Notes: generated from the sequence alone by a model not told the origin. A stretch of 64,000 nt of DNA from CAYGOC01 sp964351495 (GCA_964351495.1 CAYGOC010000009.1:1-64000), one strand, 5' to 3'; numbered from the stretch's first letter, positions 1 through 9,266 are shown. Numbers and translations: made by a program.

Positions 1-46
1 GAAAGAAATAGCAAGGTTCTTTCGAAATTCAAAGCACAAAAAATGA
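1..46 (+). CDS. 3' end of an upstream gene (partial)
   Basis: Frame 2 is open from the left edge and reads KEIARFFRNSKHKK before a TGA at 44-46. That stop overlaps the ATG of the next gene as ATGA, the usual arrangement for translationally coupled bacterial genes. Only 14 residues are visible, so no product can be named. The alternative is that this frame is not coding: the frame of the next gene is also open to the edge. Confidence 0.4.
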   Translation, partial: KEIARFFRNSKHKK

Positions 47-813
47 AAAAAAGTACAAAACAAGAAAAGAAAGGAAATTATTTCATCATAGGGATAAACC
101 CTATTGAAGAAATGGTGAAAGAAAACCCCAAAAGAATTGTGAGAGTTTTTTGCTCTTTCTCTTCTAAGGCGCAAAACAGAAAGAAGGCGCTTCTTCAGAG
201 CTTACAAAAAAAACAAATTCCCATAGAAAAAAGGGATTCTTTCTTTTTAGAAAAGAAAGTGGGATCTTCTTCTCATCAGGGAATCATAGCAGAGGTTTTG
301 CCTAAAAAGGCTCTTTTACTAAAAGAGTTTTTAGAAAGAAAACAAGATTCTTCTTTGGTAGTTTTTTTAGATGAGATCTTTGACCCGCAAAACTTAGGAG
401 CTATTCTTAGAGTTTGTGAGTGTTTTCAGGTAGATGCGGTTTGCTTTTCAAGAGGAGCCTCCCTTTCTCCTTCTGTTTCTAAAGCAAGTTCCGGAGCCTC
501 TGAAATTGTTCCTATAATAGAGATAAAAAGTGGGGTAGAGGCTATAAAAGCCTTTCAAGAAAAAGGATTTCGTATCCACGCTTTGCAGATAAAACAAGAG
601 GCTAAAGAGATCCAGTCGTATACCTTTCCTCCTAAGTCGGTCCTTATTTTAGGATCAGAAGGAAAAGGGATTCATCCTAGTTTGCAAAGACTGTCTGATC
701 TTTCTTTATATATTCCATTAAAAGGAAAGATCTCTTCTTTAAACGTTTCTCAAGCAGCATCTATTGCCATTTTTCTAGCCAAGTTTCCTTTAGGTGTTTC
801 TTCTCTTTCTTAA
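43..813 (+). CDS. rlmB: 23S rRNA (guanosine-2'-O-)-methyltransferase, SpoU/TrmH family
   Basis: The protein methylates a ribose 2'-OH in rRNA using SAM, in the cytoplasm. All three SpoU motifs are visible in the 256-residue protein: motif 1 (DPQNLGAILRVCE, with the catalytic Arg), motif 2 (LGSEGKGI) and motif 3 (IPLKGKISSLNVSQAASI). These form the trefoil-knot SAM site. The N-terminal 100 residues match the substrate-binding domain seen in RlmB-type enzymes. There is no good Shine-Dalgarno sequence before ATG 43, but the start overlaps a preceding stop (ATGA), which favours coupling. The 3' end overlaps the convergent MFS gene by 24 bases. RlmB rather than another SpoU paralogue is a likely but not certain assignment. 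Confidence 0.85.
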   Translation: MKKSTKQEKKGNYFIIGINPIEEMVKENPKRIVRVFCSFSSKAQNRKKALLQSLQKKQIPIEKRDSFFLEKKVGSSSHQGIIAEVLPKKALLLKEFLERKQDSSLVVFLDEIFDPQNLGAILRVCECFQVDAVCFSRGASLSPSVSKASSGASEIVPIIEIKSGVEAIKAFQEKGFRIHALQIKQEAKEIQSYTFPPKSVLILGSEGKGIHPSLQRLSDLSLYIPLKGKISSLNVSQAASIAIFLAKFPLGVSSLS

Positions 814-2007
814 AAAAAGAAAGATAGCAAAGAAAAATCCTGCTAAAAGCATGCTAAACCCTCCTACTAAAATGGGCATATGTAGATAAATACCTACTAA
901 AGTACCCGAAAAAAGGGGGCTTAAAGCAAAAGCGGCTGACTGGGTGGCCTGTAAGATTCCCAGCATTTTTCCTTGTTCTTCTTTCCCCGCTTCTTGGGAG
1001 ATCATAGAAGTTAAGGTAGGGTAAACAAGGGCCACTAAGAAAAGAAGTACAGGGAGATAGGCCCAAAAATGGGGAGGATGGGATATCCATAAGAATAAAA
1101 GAGAATAGAGTCCTGCGGAGAAAAGGGCTGTTACAAAGATGCCCTCTGCCGCAAATCTTTTTACAACGGGCTTAATAAAAAAAGCGCAGCTTAAAGCATA
1201 AACTCCCCCTGAATAGGCGTAGAAATTACCTATATCAGAAGAGGCAAAGCGGTATTTCCCAATTAAGTAGACTGGAACGAACTCGAAAAAGAAAGACCAC
1301 CCAAAACTAAAAATAAAAGCACAACCTAAAAGAAAGCAGATTTTTTGTCTTTGCCAGATCTTCACCTGTGTATTGGGAACATCCGAGGGAAGCTTTAAAG
1401 AGCTTCTCTCTTTAAAAAACAGAAAAACCATAAGTGTATTGAGAAGCACTAACAAAAAAGAGAAATAAAAGGGGGTAACATAGCTAGTTTGTCCAAACCA
1501 AGAAATTTCAGAGAGTTTTCCTCCAATAAAGGGGCCTATAGTAAAACCTGCTCCCAAAACCATATTAAAAAAAGCGAAAGCTTGCGGTTTTTCTTCCTCC
1601 GTACTGAGATCTGATATAGCAGCTTGCACAACCGAAACAGAGCCGCTCCCAAAGCCTGCCAAAATTCGGCTAAAAATTAAAAAAAGAAGACTCGATCGAA
1701 AAATAGCAAAAATGGCGACTAAATAAGAGAAAGAGAGAATCATTAAGCTTTTTATTAAAATAGGCTTTCTTCCTTTTTGATCTGATGCTTTTCCCCAAAA
1801 AGGAGCGCTAATAAGCTGGAAAAGAGGCATTAAAGAAAGAAGTACCCCTAAAAAAAGCCCTCTTAATGAGGGGCTGAAGTCTTGTGGAAAAAAAGAAGAA
1901 TCCGGATGAAAAAATAAAGAGGAAAATATAGGGTAGACTAGTCCAATTCCCAAATAATCAACAAATCCCACTAGAAGAAGCCAGAAAAGGGAGTAGATTT
2001 GTTTCAC
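790..2007 (-). CDS. Major facilitator superfamily transporter, TetA/DHA1-like
   Basis: A 405-residue polytopic membrane protein with about 12 hydrophobic segments. The first segment (DYLGIGLVYPIFSSLFF) resembles the start of DHA1 exporters. An MFS motif A-like loop, GKASDQKGRKPI, lies between segments 2 and 3, followed by RILAGFGSGSVSVVQAAISD, which resembles motif B. DHA1 members are proton-coupled exporters of drugs or metabolites. The substrate cannot be read from sequence. The gene converges on rlmB with a short overlap. It appears to be monocistronic or co-transcribed with the HdeD-like gene upstream (gap about 50 bases). Confidence 0.8.
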   Translation of the reverse strand: MKQIYSLFWLLLVGFVDYLGIGLVYPIFSSLFFHPDSSFFPQDFSPSLRGLFLGVLLSLMPLFQLISAPFWGKASDQKGRKPILIKSLMILSFSYLVAIFAIFRSSLLFLIFSRILAGFGSGSVSVVQAAISDLSTEEEKPQAFAFFNMVLGAGFTIGPFIGGKLSEISWFGQTSYVTPFYFSFLLVLLNTLMVFLFFKERSSLKLPSDVPNTQVKIWQRQKICFLLGCAFIFSFGWSFFFEFVPVYLIGKYRFASSDIGNFYAYSGGVYALSCAFFIKPVVKRFAAEGIFVTALFSAGLYSLLFLWISHPPHFWAYLPVLLFLVALVYPTLTSMISQEAGKEEQGKMLGILQATQSAAFALSPLFSGTLVGIYLHMPILVGGFSMLLAGFFFAIFLFLRKRRNT

Positions 2008-2059
2008 ACTAATTGTCCTTTTTTTTCAAAAAACCAAAATGGGGTTAAAAAGGAAAGAA

Positions 2060-2569
2060 TCAAATCTTTCGAAAGAATTTTCCCAGCACAAGATAGGATA
2101 TCCCTAAAAGGATTAAGTTGGCTCCAGAAAAAAGGCCAAGAAGCCACGAAGCATCTTGAGGCCATCTAGACCACACGAAAAAAGCAAGACAAATACTAAT
2201 AAGACCACTTACAAACAGCCATGCTTTGGAAATAGGGGGAAACTCAGTATGAAATGCCATAAAAAGACCATAGAGTCCCTGCAAGAAAAAAAGAAGGGCC
2301 AAGAAAAGAGTTATCGTTTCTTCTCCTTTGTTAGGGTATATAAGGAGCAAAGAGCCAACTCCTCCATAGGCTATAGCGAGAAGTAGTGTTTGAAAAAGGG
2401 GAAGCCTGGCTTTTTTTACCGAAAGGGCTAAAAATTGAAATAGCGAAGAAAACACAAGAAGCCATCCGAGTAAAAGCTCTATGGCAATAGTGGACACGTG
2501 AGGAAACAAAACGGCGATCCCTCCTAAAGCGATAAAAAGGGCTCCTTCTAAAACTAACGATCTTTTCAT
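2060..2569 (-). CDS. HdeD/DUF308 family membrane protein
   Basis: A 169-residue protein made almost entirely of hydrophobic helices (about six). It has the repeated glycine-rich pattern of the HdeD family, for example GALFIALGGIAVLFP at the N-terminus and GLFSGANLILLGISYLVLG at the C-terminus. HdeD of E. coli is an inner-membrane protein linked to acid resistance, but most family members have no known activity. An AAGGAG ribosome-binding site precedes the ATG. It shares a strand with the MFS gene downstream and the small protein gene upstream, which suggests one transcript. Confidence 0.75.
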   Translation of the reverse strand: MKRSLVLEGALFIALGGIAVLFPHVSTIAIELLLGWLLVFSSLFQFLALSVKKARLPLFQTLLLAIAYGGVGSLLLIYPNKGEETITLFLALLFFLQGLYGLFMAFHTEFPPISKAWLFVSGLISICLAFFVWSRWPQDASWLLGLFSGANLILLGISYLVLGKFFRKI

Positions 2570-2580
2570 AAAAACTCCTT

Positions 2581-2868
2581 TTAAGCTTTCTCCGGCCAGG
2601 AAAGCTCTATTTGGTTTTTTCCTTGGGCAGAAAGGTATACATCTATGTTATGCTCCACTTCTTTTGCAGCTTCCACCAGCTCGAAAAGCTCTTCTACCTC
2701 TTTGCAAGATTCTACTCTTTCCATCAAGGCTTCCATTTCGTCGTAGAAAGAGTCTGCTACTCCCTCTTGAGCTTCAGGAAAAAAAGAAAGAGAAGACTCC
2801 ATCAATTCTAGGTTGTCTAGAACCTGTTTTTTCTTCTCTAAAAACTCTTTAGAAAAATCTTGTGCCAT
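2581..2868 (-). CDS. Small acidic protein of unknown function
   Basis: I do not recognise this gene. The reading frame is open from 2931, but the first 21 residues (MRGNRRKKIARDFLFTIHKVC) are basic and have no ribosome-binding site, so I prefer the internal ATG at 2868 (95 residues, MAQDFSKEF...). The product is soluble, rich in Glu and probably helical or coiled coil, with clusters such as MEALMERVESCKEVEELFELVEAAKEVE written across residues 44-71. It ends 12 bases before the HdeD-like gene on the same strand. Neither start has a strong Shine-Dalgarno sequence. Confidence 0.55.
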   Translation of the reverse strand: MAQDFSKEFLEKKKQVLDNLELMESSLSFFPEAQEGVADSFYDEMEALMERVESCKEVEELFELVEAAKEVEHNIDVYLSAQGKNQIELSWPEKA

Positions 2869-3048
2869 ACAAACTTTATGTATAGTAAATAAGAAATCTC
2901 TGGCAATCTTTTTTCTCCTATTTCCTCTCATACGAGAAATTTTTATCCTAAATTTTTTTTTTACCCTTTTCTGTTTTGAGCTTGATTTTAAGTTCTGACT
3001 TTATCTAGACTTGGAGCCCAAAAAAAATTTAATCGAAGGGGTGAATTT

Positions 3049-4359
3049 ATGTCGGTTGCTGATCAAGGAATACAATTCATAGGAGAAAATATTCCGGAAG
3101 GCTTTACTTTAGATGGACAACAAAAAAGATGGGGTTATAGTGCGAATCTTATAAAAGAGGGAGTAAGCTTTGCTGAGATTGTTTTTAATGGAACTTTTCG
3201 TCGTTTTGATGTTTTTCTAAAAACAACTGCTGAAGGTTTCGAAAACAATATTGAAAAAATACAAACCTTCGTAGGGGGGCTTTTTGAGAGCATTAATAGT
3301 AAAGTTCAAATAAATAGGGAAGCATTTAGAGCTTTTTCCGAGAAAAATGACCAACTAAGCAATTCTAAAGCTAAAGAAGAAGACGAAAAAACTGAGCCTG
3401 TAGTACTGGATACAACCGTGGGAATGTTTTCTGTACATCTTCCTAGGCTAGAAAAGGGTTTACAGGCTACGTTTTTGCCTGAAGCTCTTACAACTATAGG
3501 TAATAAAAATGTTTTCCCTAGCTCTGTTAGAGATCAAGAAGAAATTCATACGATTGCTTTTGATTCTAAAGCCTGTGAAGTTTTAGCGGATAGAGAAAGC
3601 GCTAACGTAGATCCTGGGGTTACAGCAGCTATTTTGAGCCAAGAAGGAAATCTTTTGGTAATAGAAAGAGGTAATAGAAGATTAGCTTTTCCTGGTGGCG
3701 TTTTCGGTCCTAATGATGGATTAAGACGCAATGCGGCTTTAAGAGAAGCTAAAGAGGAAGCTGGTGTTAGTCTTTCTGAGGAAAGCTATCTAGGAGATTC
3801 TGCTACGTTATATTTTAATGTAAACAGACCAAAAGATAGACTAGCAATTAATACTGTAAGTTGTTTTCAAGGAGGATCTGACGAAGTTTGGCACCTTACT
3901 GAAAATGCAAAACAAGAGGGAATTAGAAATATTTATAAAGTAAGTCTGGATTCTATTGTGGGGCATGATGATTTTATAAATTTTATGAATGGCCGCCGAA
4001 GTTCCATTTATGATGTGAAAATTTACATAAACCAAGAAGGTAAAGTAGTTACGGAAAATCTAGATAAAAAAGAACATGAAAATAGAGGGCATAATAAACT
4101 TGGACCTGAGATTATAGCTGCTGCTTTATCTTTTTATAAAAATTCTTTTCAAAAAGAAGAGTTAGACGATAGTAAAGGGATTTCTTACATGCCCCCTAGG
4201 AGATTAGAATCTATTCCCCTTCCCTCTTCGCCTAGACCTGTAAAGAGCACTTTCTCTATTTCTCAAATAGCCATGAAAGTCTCTCTTGCTGTTTTTGTTT
4301 TCTTAGGTGGTTTTTTCCTAGGAAAAGGAAAAATGCCTTCTATCGGATTTAAAGGATAA
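3049..4359 (+). CDS. Nudix hydrolase domain protein with C-terminal membrane anchor
   Basis: Seen: a 436-residue protein whose centre (about residues 188-300) is a Nudix fold. The Nudix box spans residues 217-240 (GGVFGPND...ALREAKEEAGV), including the REAKEEAG helix that binds Mg2+. The loop before REAKEE is one residue longer than the canonical GX5EX7REUXEEXGU spacing, and the first Glu is replaced by Asp. A single hydrophobic segment lies at about residues 406-424, followed by a short basic tail. Known: Nudix enzymes cleave nucleoside diphosphates linked to another moiety, including ADP-ribose, NADH and m7G caps. Inferred: a membrane-tethered pyrophosphatase, possibly host-facing. The first 185 residues match nothing I know. 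A GGGGTG ribosome-binding site lies nine bases before ATG. A strong terminator follows, so the gene is probably transcribed alone. Confidence 0.7.
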   Translation: MSVADQGIQFIGENIPEGFTLDGQQKRWGYSANLIKEGVSFAEIVFNGTFRRFDVFLKTTAEGFENNIEKIQTFVGGLFESINSKVQINREAFRAFSEKNDQLSNSKAKEEDEKTEPVVLDTTVGMFSVHLPRLEKGLQATFLPEALTTIGNKNVFPSSVRDQEEIHTIAFDSKACEVLADRESANVDPGVTAAILSQEGNLLVIERGNRRLAFPGGVFGPNDGLRRNAALREAKEEAGVSLSEESYLGDSATLYFNVNRPKDRLAINTVSCFQGGSDEVWHLTENAKQEGIRNIYKVSLDSIVGHDDFINFMNGRRSSIYDVKIYINQEGKVVTENLDKKEHENRGHNKLGPEIIAAALSFYKNSFQKEELDDSKGISYMPPRRLESIPLPSSPRPVKSTFSISQIAMKVSLAVFVFLGGFFLGKGKMPSIGFKG

Positions 4360-4392
4360 GCAGTCTTTTTTTGAAGAGGATTTTGAGATTAG

Positions 4393-4420
4393 AGCCACCC
4401 TTTATGGGTGGCTTTTTATT
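4393..4420 (+). terminator. Rho-independent terminator after the Nudix gene
   Basis: Perfect 8-bp stem AGCCACCC / GGGTGGCT with a TTTAT loop, followed directly by TTTTTATTT. It sits 34 bases after the Nudix stop codon and separates that gene from the HD hydrolase. Confidence 0.9.
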
Positions 4421-4495
4421 TGAAAGGTTTTTCTGGGTATAAGGAAAAATCTTGTCTGTTGTATCATGAGTCTTTCTTAAGTCTTGAGGGTCTAT

Positions 4496-5797
4496 ATGAG
4501 TAAAGATTTTTTTTCTAAAGATAAAAAAATTTATGACTCTTTGCATGGGTTTATCCGTTTTGGCTCTTCTGTAAAAAAATTAATTAACTCAGAGCCGTTT
4601 CAAAGACTTCACTATATCCATCAGCTTGGAATATCTTATCTGGTTTATCCAGGGGCTACGCATACCCGTTTTGAGCATTCTTTGGGTGTGATGGAGCTTG
4701 CCACCCGTATTTTCCATAATTTGTGTAAGACGGTAAGACCTGACGTGTTTGACCTGGTTCCGAGAAAGGGCTCGGAAGAGTATCATTACTTTAGAAAAGT
4801 TTTAAGGCTAGCTGCTTTGTGTCATGATCTGGGACATCTTCCTTTTTCTCATGTAGCAGAAGAGGAACTCTTTAAAGGGAAAGGGCATGAGTGGATGACC
4901 TATCAGCTTATCCATAGCTCTTACTTAGATGAGGTTTTTATTCCTATACAAGAAGAGTTTTCTAAGATCTTTCCGGAAAGAGACATTAGAGAAGATGTAG
5001 CAAAAATTGCTGTGGGAGAGAAAAAAACCTACGAACTTTTTGGGAAAACGATGACTCCTTGGGAAAAGGTGGTCTCTCAAATTATAACGGGAGATTTTTT
5101 CGGGGCAGATAGGATCGATTACCTTTTACGAGATTCTAAAAGCACAGGGGTGGCCTACGGCCTTTTTGACTATGAACAGTTAGTGGAAATGCTGCGCATT
5201 TTACCCTCTTCCGAAGATACAAAAGAGCTTTCTTTAGGGATTAATGAAAACGGGGTGGAATCTTGCGAGGCCCTTTTATTAGCTAGACATTTCATGCATA
5301 AAAGAGTCTATCAGTACTCTTCTGTAAAAGCATATAATTTTCATTTGAGGCGATTTTTAATTCTTTTCTTCGAAGATAAAGACCTTACCAACATAGAGAC
5401 CTTTTTAGCGTATAAGGATACTGAGGTAATATGCGCTCTTTTTGATGCGGCTAAAGATCCTGGAAAAAAAGGACATGAAGAGGCAAAAAGAGTTTTATAC
5501 AAAGAAAAAAGATTCAAGGCTATGCCTCTTTCTTTTGATATGGAAGAAAAGTCTTTTATCGATCTTTGTGAAAAAATAGGGATTCCTTCTTTTTCTGTGG
5601 CTTGGGAAAAACAAAAGCCCTTGGTTTCAGAAGAGGCTTTATCCTTTCCTGTTTCTAGAAGACATCTCATGGTAGAAACTGCTAAAGAGTGTTCTCAGCT
5701 TTTATGTAAAGTGGGAAGTCCCAGTTCTAATTGGATCTATTTTTCCCCTGATTATGAAGAACCTCTTTTAGAGGCTTTAAAACGGTTTAGAAGATAA
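4496..5797 (+). CDS. HD-superfamily phosphohydrolase (dNTPase/SAMHD1-like)
   Basis: The protein belongs to the COG1078/YwfO group of metal-dependent HD hydrolases, related to dNTP triphosphohydrolases and SAMHD1. Visible metal ligands are H of THTRFEHSLGV, the HD pair in ALCHDLGHLPFSH, and a later Asp in FFGADRIDYLLRD. The open frame begins at a TTG (4484), but a GAGGG ribosome-binding site at 4486-4490 lies six bases before ATG 4496, so I start there (433 residues). Activity may be dNTP hydrolysis or another phosphohydrolysis; the exact substrate is unknown. The next gene starts one base after its stop, suggesting an operon with the membrane transporter. Confidence 0.8.
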   Translation: MSKDFFSKDKKIYDSLHGFIRFGSSVKKLINSEPFQRLHYIHQLGISYLVYPGATHTRFEHSLGVMELATRIFHNLCKTVRPDVFDLVPRKGSEEYHYFRKVLRLAALCHDLGHLPFSHVAEEELFKGKGHEWMTYQLIHSSYLDEVFIPIQEEFSKIFPERDIREDVAKIAVGEKKTYELFGKTMTPWEKVVSQIITGDFFGADRIDYLLRDSKSTGVAYGLFDYEQLVEMLRILPSSEDTKELSLGINENGVESCEALLLARHFMHKRVYQYSSVKAYNFHLRRFLILFFEDKDLTNIETFLAYKDTEVICALFDAAKDPGKKGHEEAKRVLYKEKRFKAMPLSFDMEEKSFIDLCEKIGIPSFSVAWEKQKPLVSEEALSFPVSRRHLMVETAKECSQLLCKVGSPSSNWIYFSPDYEEPLLEALKRFRR

Positions 5798-5798
5798 T

Positions 5799-7067
5799 AT
5801 GCTTGCCTCCTTAAGAGCCCGTTTTACAGAGCTTGAGTCCTTTCAGAAGGGTTTTCTTTTTGCGGTGATGGTATGTGGATTTTTCATTAGCGCAGAGTAT
5901 GGAGTAAGTAGGCCTACTAGTAATGTTTTTTTTATCTCTCATTTTTCTGCAAAAGCGTTTCCTTATGCCTGGCTTATTTCTATTCCTATCAACTTTTGTG
6001 TGATCTTTTTATATAACAAATTACTGCCAAGACTGGGAGCCTATAAGATATTTCGAGGTTTTGTCTTTTTTGTTTTGGGGGTAAGTTTTATAAACTTTTG
6101 GTTTATAGGAAAAAGCCCTTTTCTTTCCTTTTTTCACTTTATTTGGAAAGACATCTATATCCTTTTAATGTTTAAGCAGCTCTGGTCTATGATTCATGCA
6201 ACCATTCCAGCTAGTTCTTCTCGCTCTTTTTATGGGATCATTTTTGCAGCAGGAGGCTTGGGCTCTATTTTCGGCAGTTTTTTCCCCGGGTTTTTGGCGG
6301 TTCATACAGGCTCTCAAAAGCTTTTTATTTTGACGATCCCTTTTTATATTGTAGTCTTGCTTGCTTACCGTTTTGCTTATAAGAGAAGCGGTATTGTTGG
6401 AGGGAAAAAAGCTTTTGAAAATCCCTCTTTTCAATTTTCTGTAGTAGGGAAGATTGTTCGTTCTAGGTATTTGAGCTTTTTGCTTTTACTTGTTGTCTTT
6501 ATGCAGATGTCTGCTTCTTTGCTTGATTTTCAGTTTGGCTCTTTTCTGGAAAAAAATATCCAAGACCTAGACTTTAGAACACAGTATTACGGAAGAGTTA
6601 TCTCTTTGGTGAATATGAGCTCCACTCTCTTACAGGTTGTTTTAGGGACCTTTTTACTAAACTTTATTAAGCCGGCTTTAGGACATTGTATGATCCCTCT
6701 TTTTTTGGGATGCAACCTTGTTCTTACTTCATTTTTCCCCTCTCTTTCTACAGTCTCTTACTCTTATATAGGCTTAAAGGCGGTAGATTATTCCTTTTTT
6801 GGAGTGCTAAGAGAGCTTTTATACGTAAAGCTGCCTTTAGACCAAAAGTTTCAGGTAAAGGCCCTTATTGATGTCTTTGCCTATAGGTCTGCTAAGGCTT
6901 TAGCTTCTTTTTTCCTTCTTTTCTTTCCCTTTTTCCTGTCTATAAATCCTGTATCTTTGTCTATGGGACTTTTAGCTATTATTGCTGTTTCTTGGTTTTA
7001 TATAGCCCTTAAAATGGCAAAAATGGAAAAGGATCCGGTTCCTACTAAGGCTTTAGATAGTTTTTAA
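5799..7067 (+). CDS. Polytopic transporter, MFS/ATP-ADP translocase-like
   Basis: A 422-residue membrane protein with 11-12 hydrophobic segments. The region after the first segment (YGVSRPTSNVFFISHFS) is reminiscent of the SxxRPxxDxxF stretch in nucleotide (NTT/Npt) transporters and their MFS relatives. The loop around residues 130-165 (TIPASSSRSFYGIIFAAGGLG) also has an MFS-like pattern. The classical charged residues of ATP/ADP exchangers are not clearly present, so nucleotide transport is only a possibility. It is tightly coupled to the HD hydrolase gene before it. Confidence 0.6.
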   Translation: MLASLRARFTELESFQKGFLFAVMVCGFFISAEYGVSRPTSNVFFISHFSAKAFPYAWLISIPINFCVIFLYNKLLPRLGAYKIFRGFVFFVLGVSFINFWFIGKSPFLSFFHFIWKDIYILLMFKQLWSMIHATIPASSSRSFYGIIFAAGGLGSIFGSFFPGFLAVHTGSQKLFILTIPFYIVVLLAYRFAYKRSGIVGGKKAFENPSFQFSVVGKIVRSRYLSFLLLLVVFMQMSASLLDFQFGSFLEKNIQDLDFRTQYYGRVISLVNMSSTLLQVVLGTFLLNFIKPALGHCMIPLFLGCNLVLTSFFPSLSTVSYSYIGLKAVDYSFFGVLRELLYVKLPLDQKFQVKALIDVFAYRSAKALASFFLLFFPFFLSINPVSLSMGLLAIIAVSWFYIALKMAKMEKDPVPTKALDSF

Positions 7068-7124
7068 CCTAGAGCTTTTGTTTTTGTAATAGACAAGAAA
7101 CAACAAAAAAGAGATGTAGGGAAT

Positions 7125-8774
7125 ATGGAAGATTTACCTCCGTTTTCTATTTTACAGGCTCCTCTTTTGAACAAAGAGACGGCCTTTTTAAAGCAAGAAA
7201 GGGACCGATTTCGTTTACATGGATTTATACCGGAGCACGTATCTTCTGTAAAAGAGCAAATAGATAGAGTCTACCTCTCTTTAAGAAAACAAAAAAGCGA
7301 TATAGAAAAGTATATTTTCTTAAATGAGCTCATGAACCGCAATGAAATCCTTTTTTACCAATTTTTACAGGCCCATATAGAGGAAATGCTCCCCTTAATC
7401 TACACTCCAACTGTAGGAGATGCTGCTTTGCAGTATAGCCTAATCTGCCAAAAACCAAGAGGGCTTTACTTAAGCTTCTCTTTGCAAGACAAGATGGAGG
7501 AGATACTCGATCTATATCCCGAAAAAGAAGTAGAGGTAATTGTAGTCACAGATGGAGAAAGGATTTTAGGGTTGGGGGACCAGGGGATAGGGGGGATGGT
7601 AATTTCTGTAGGAAAGCTTAGCTTATATACCCTGTTTGCCGGAGTTCATCCTAAAAAGACCCTTCCTATTTTGTTAGACGTAGGAACGAATAATGAATCT
7701 CTTTTACAAAATGAGTTTTACTTAGGCTGTAGAGGAAAAAGAATCTCAGGAAAAGCGTATGATGACTTTATAGAGCGTTTTGTAAGCTGTATCCATAAAA
7801 AGTTTCCGAAAGCGCTGATTCAGTGGGAAGACTTTGGAAAAGCTAATGCAAAAAAGATCTTAGAAAAGTATAGAAAAAAGGTACTCTCTTTTAATGACGA
7901 TATTCAAGGGACAGCCTCTACTGCTTTGGGGGGGATCTTGTCTGCTTTAAAGGTCAAAAAAGAATCTCTTATAGACCAAAATATTGTCATTTTTGGAGGA
8001 GGGAGTGCAGGCCTTGGTATCGCAGAAGGAATTTTGCAAATGATGCTCCACTTAGGGCTCTCTAAAGAAAAAGCGCTACGTAAGTTTTTTATTTTAGATA
8101 TAGAAGGGTTAATCCATACAGGGCAGGATAATTTATCTAAAGAGCAAAGAGTTTTTGCTCAGAAAAAAGAAAGGTTACAGTCTTGGAGGGTAACTAAGTT
8201 TAGTCATATCACTTTACAAGAGGTACTAGAAAACGTCTCCTCTCCTATTTTAATTGGCGCTTCAGCTCAGCCGGGCGCTTTTACAGAAGAATGTGTAAAG
8301 ACCCTTTATAAAACCTGTAAAAAGCCTATTATTTTACCCCTTTCCAATCCTCCTTCTAAAATGGAAGCATTTCCGGAAGAGCTTTTAGAATGGACGGAGG
8401 GAAATGCCATTATTGCCACAGGAAGCCCTTTCAAGCCCATTTCTTATAAGGGAACACTTTATGAGATAGGTCAGTGTAACAATTTATACACTTTTCCGGG
8501 TGTGGGGCTGGGGGCTTTGGCCGCAGAAGCTAAAGAGATAACGGATACGATGTTTTTAAAAGCAGCAGAGATGCTCTCTTCTCTTTCTCCAAAGATTCAA
8601 GAATTTCAAGGACCTTTATACCCCAAAGCAGAAGATCTTTCTAAGGTAGCGTATAAAATAGCTATAGCTGTTGCAAACCAGGCCATAAAAGAGGGGGTAG
8701 CTAAAGATTCTAAAAATATTGAGGAGAAAATTCAAAAAAGGATCTGGAACCCTTCTTACTCACAGCTTTTCTAA
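7125..8774 (+). CDS. maeA: NAD-dependent malic enzyme
   Basis: Oxidative decarboxylation of malate to pyruvate in the cytoplasm. Diagnostic stretches are MLPLIYTPTVGDAALQYS (N-terminal malic domain, with the catalytic Tyr), VVTDGERILGLGDQG, LPILLDVGTNNE (family signature), WEDFGKANA (divalent metal ligands) and the dinucleotide-binding motif IFGGGSAGLGIAEG. Length 549 matches the SfcA/MaeA class (about 565). GTAGGG lies just before the ATG. The 3' end overlaps the convergent tpx gene by 15 bases. Together with serine dehydratase at 40.1-41.5 kb it gives the organism two routes to pyruvate. Confidence 0.92.
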   Translation: MEDLPPFSILQAPLLNKETAFLKQERDRFRLHGFIPEHVSSVKEQIDRVYLSLRKQKSDIEKYIFLNELMNRNEILFYQFLQAHIEEMLPLIYTPTVGDAALQYSLICQKPRGLYLSFSLQDKMEEILDLYPEKEVEVIVVTDGERILGLGDQGIGGMVISVGKLSLYTLFAGVHPKKTLPILLDVGTNNESLLQNEFYLGCRGKRISGKAYDDFIERFVSCIHKKFPKALIQWEDFGKANAKKILEKYRKKVLSFNDDIQGTASTALGGILSALKVKKESLIDQNIVIFGGGSAGLGIAEGILQMMLHLGLSKEKALRKFFILDIEGLIHTGQDNLSKEQRVFAQKKERLQSWRVTKFSHITLQEVLENVSSPILIGASAQPGAFTEECVKTLYKTCKKPIILPLSNPPSKMEAFPEELLEWTEGNAIIATGSPFKPISYKGTLYEIGQCNNLYTFPGVGLGALAAEAKEITDTMFLKAAEMLSSLSPKIQEFQGPLYPKAEDLSKVAYKIAIAVANQAIKEGVAKDSKNIEEKIQKRIWNPSYSQLF

Positions 8775-9266
8775 GGCTTTTTCTAGATTATCGTAGTGAG
8801 GTTCATGTGATATGTCAGAAACCAGCTCTTTATAGGTAACCATATCCTGTTCATCTAGTAAAAGAACAGCTCTTGCACAGAGTCCTTTTAAAGGGCTATC
8901 TTCCATAAGGATTCCATAGCTTTTTCCAAATTCTTTATCTCTCATCAAAGATAGGGTAATAATGTTATTGGTTCCTTCTTGAACACAAAATCGTTTTTGA
9001 GCAAAGGGAAGATCGCAAGAGATAATCAAAATGATTTTGTCAGGATACCGCTGCCCTATCTCGTTAAACCGTTTTGCAGAATTGCTACAAGTAGGGGTAT
9101 CTAGGCTAGGCACTATATAAAGAACTTTCTTTTTCCCGGAGAAGTCACTTAAAGATTTATCTTCCAAGTTTTGGGTAGTTAACGTAAAAGGAGGGGCTTT
9201 TGTAGAGACTTCAGGGAGATCTCCGCAGGTATGAAATTCTTTTTTCTTCAAGAGAACAGAAGCCAT
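8760..9266 (-). CDS. tpx: Thiol peroxidase (Tpx, atypical 2-Cys peroxiredoxin)
   Basis: Reduces peroxides at the expense of thioredoxin. The peroxidatic Cys lies in SLDTPTCSNSAKRFNE (family form S-DTPvC) and the resolving Cys in DLPFAQKRFC. The N-terminus VLLKKKEFHTCGDLPEVSTKAP follows the family. The frame is open from a TTG at 9284, but GGAGGTGAT lies on that TTG and eight bases before ATG 9266, so ATG 9266 is the start (168 residues, the normal length for Tpx). Confidence 0.9.
   Translation of the reverse strand: MASVLLKKKEFHTCGDLPEVSTKAPPFTLTTQNLEDKSLSDFSGKKKVLYIVPSLDTPTCSNSAKRFNEIGQRYPDKIILIISCDLPFAQKRFCVQEGTNNIITLSLMRDKEFGKSYGILMEDSPLKGLCARAVLLLDEQDMVTYKELVSDISHEPHYDNLEKALEKL

Noticed and set aside
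5799..7067. Firm call of an ATP/ADP translocase
   Set aside because: General MFS/NTT resemblance only; the charged residues typical of nucleotide exchangers are not clearly seen.
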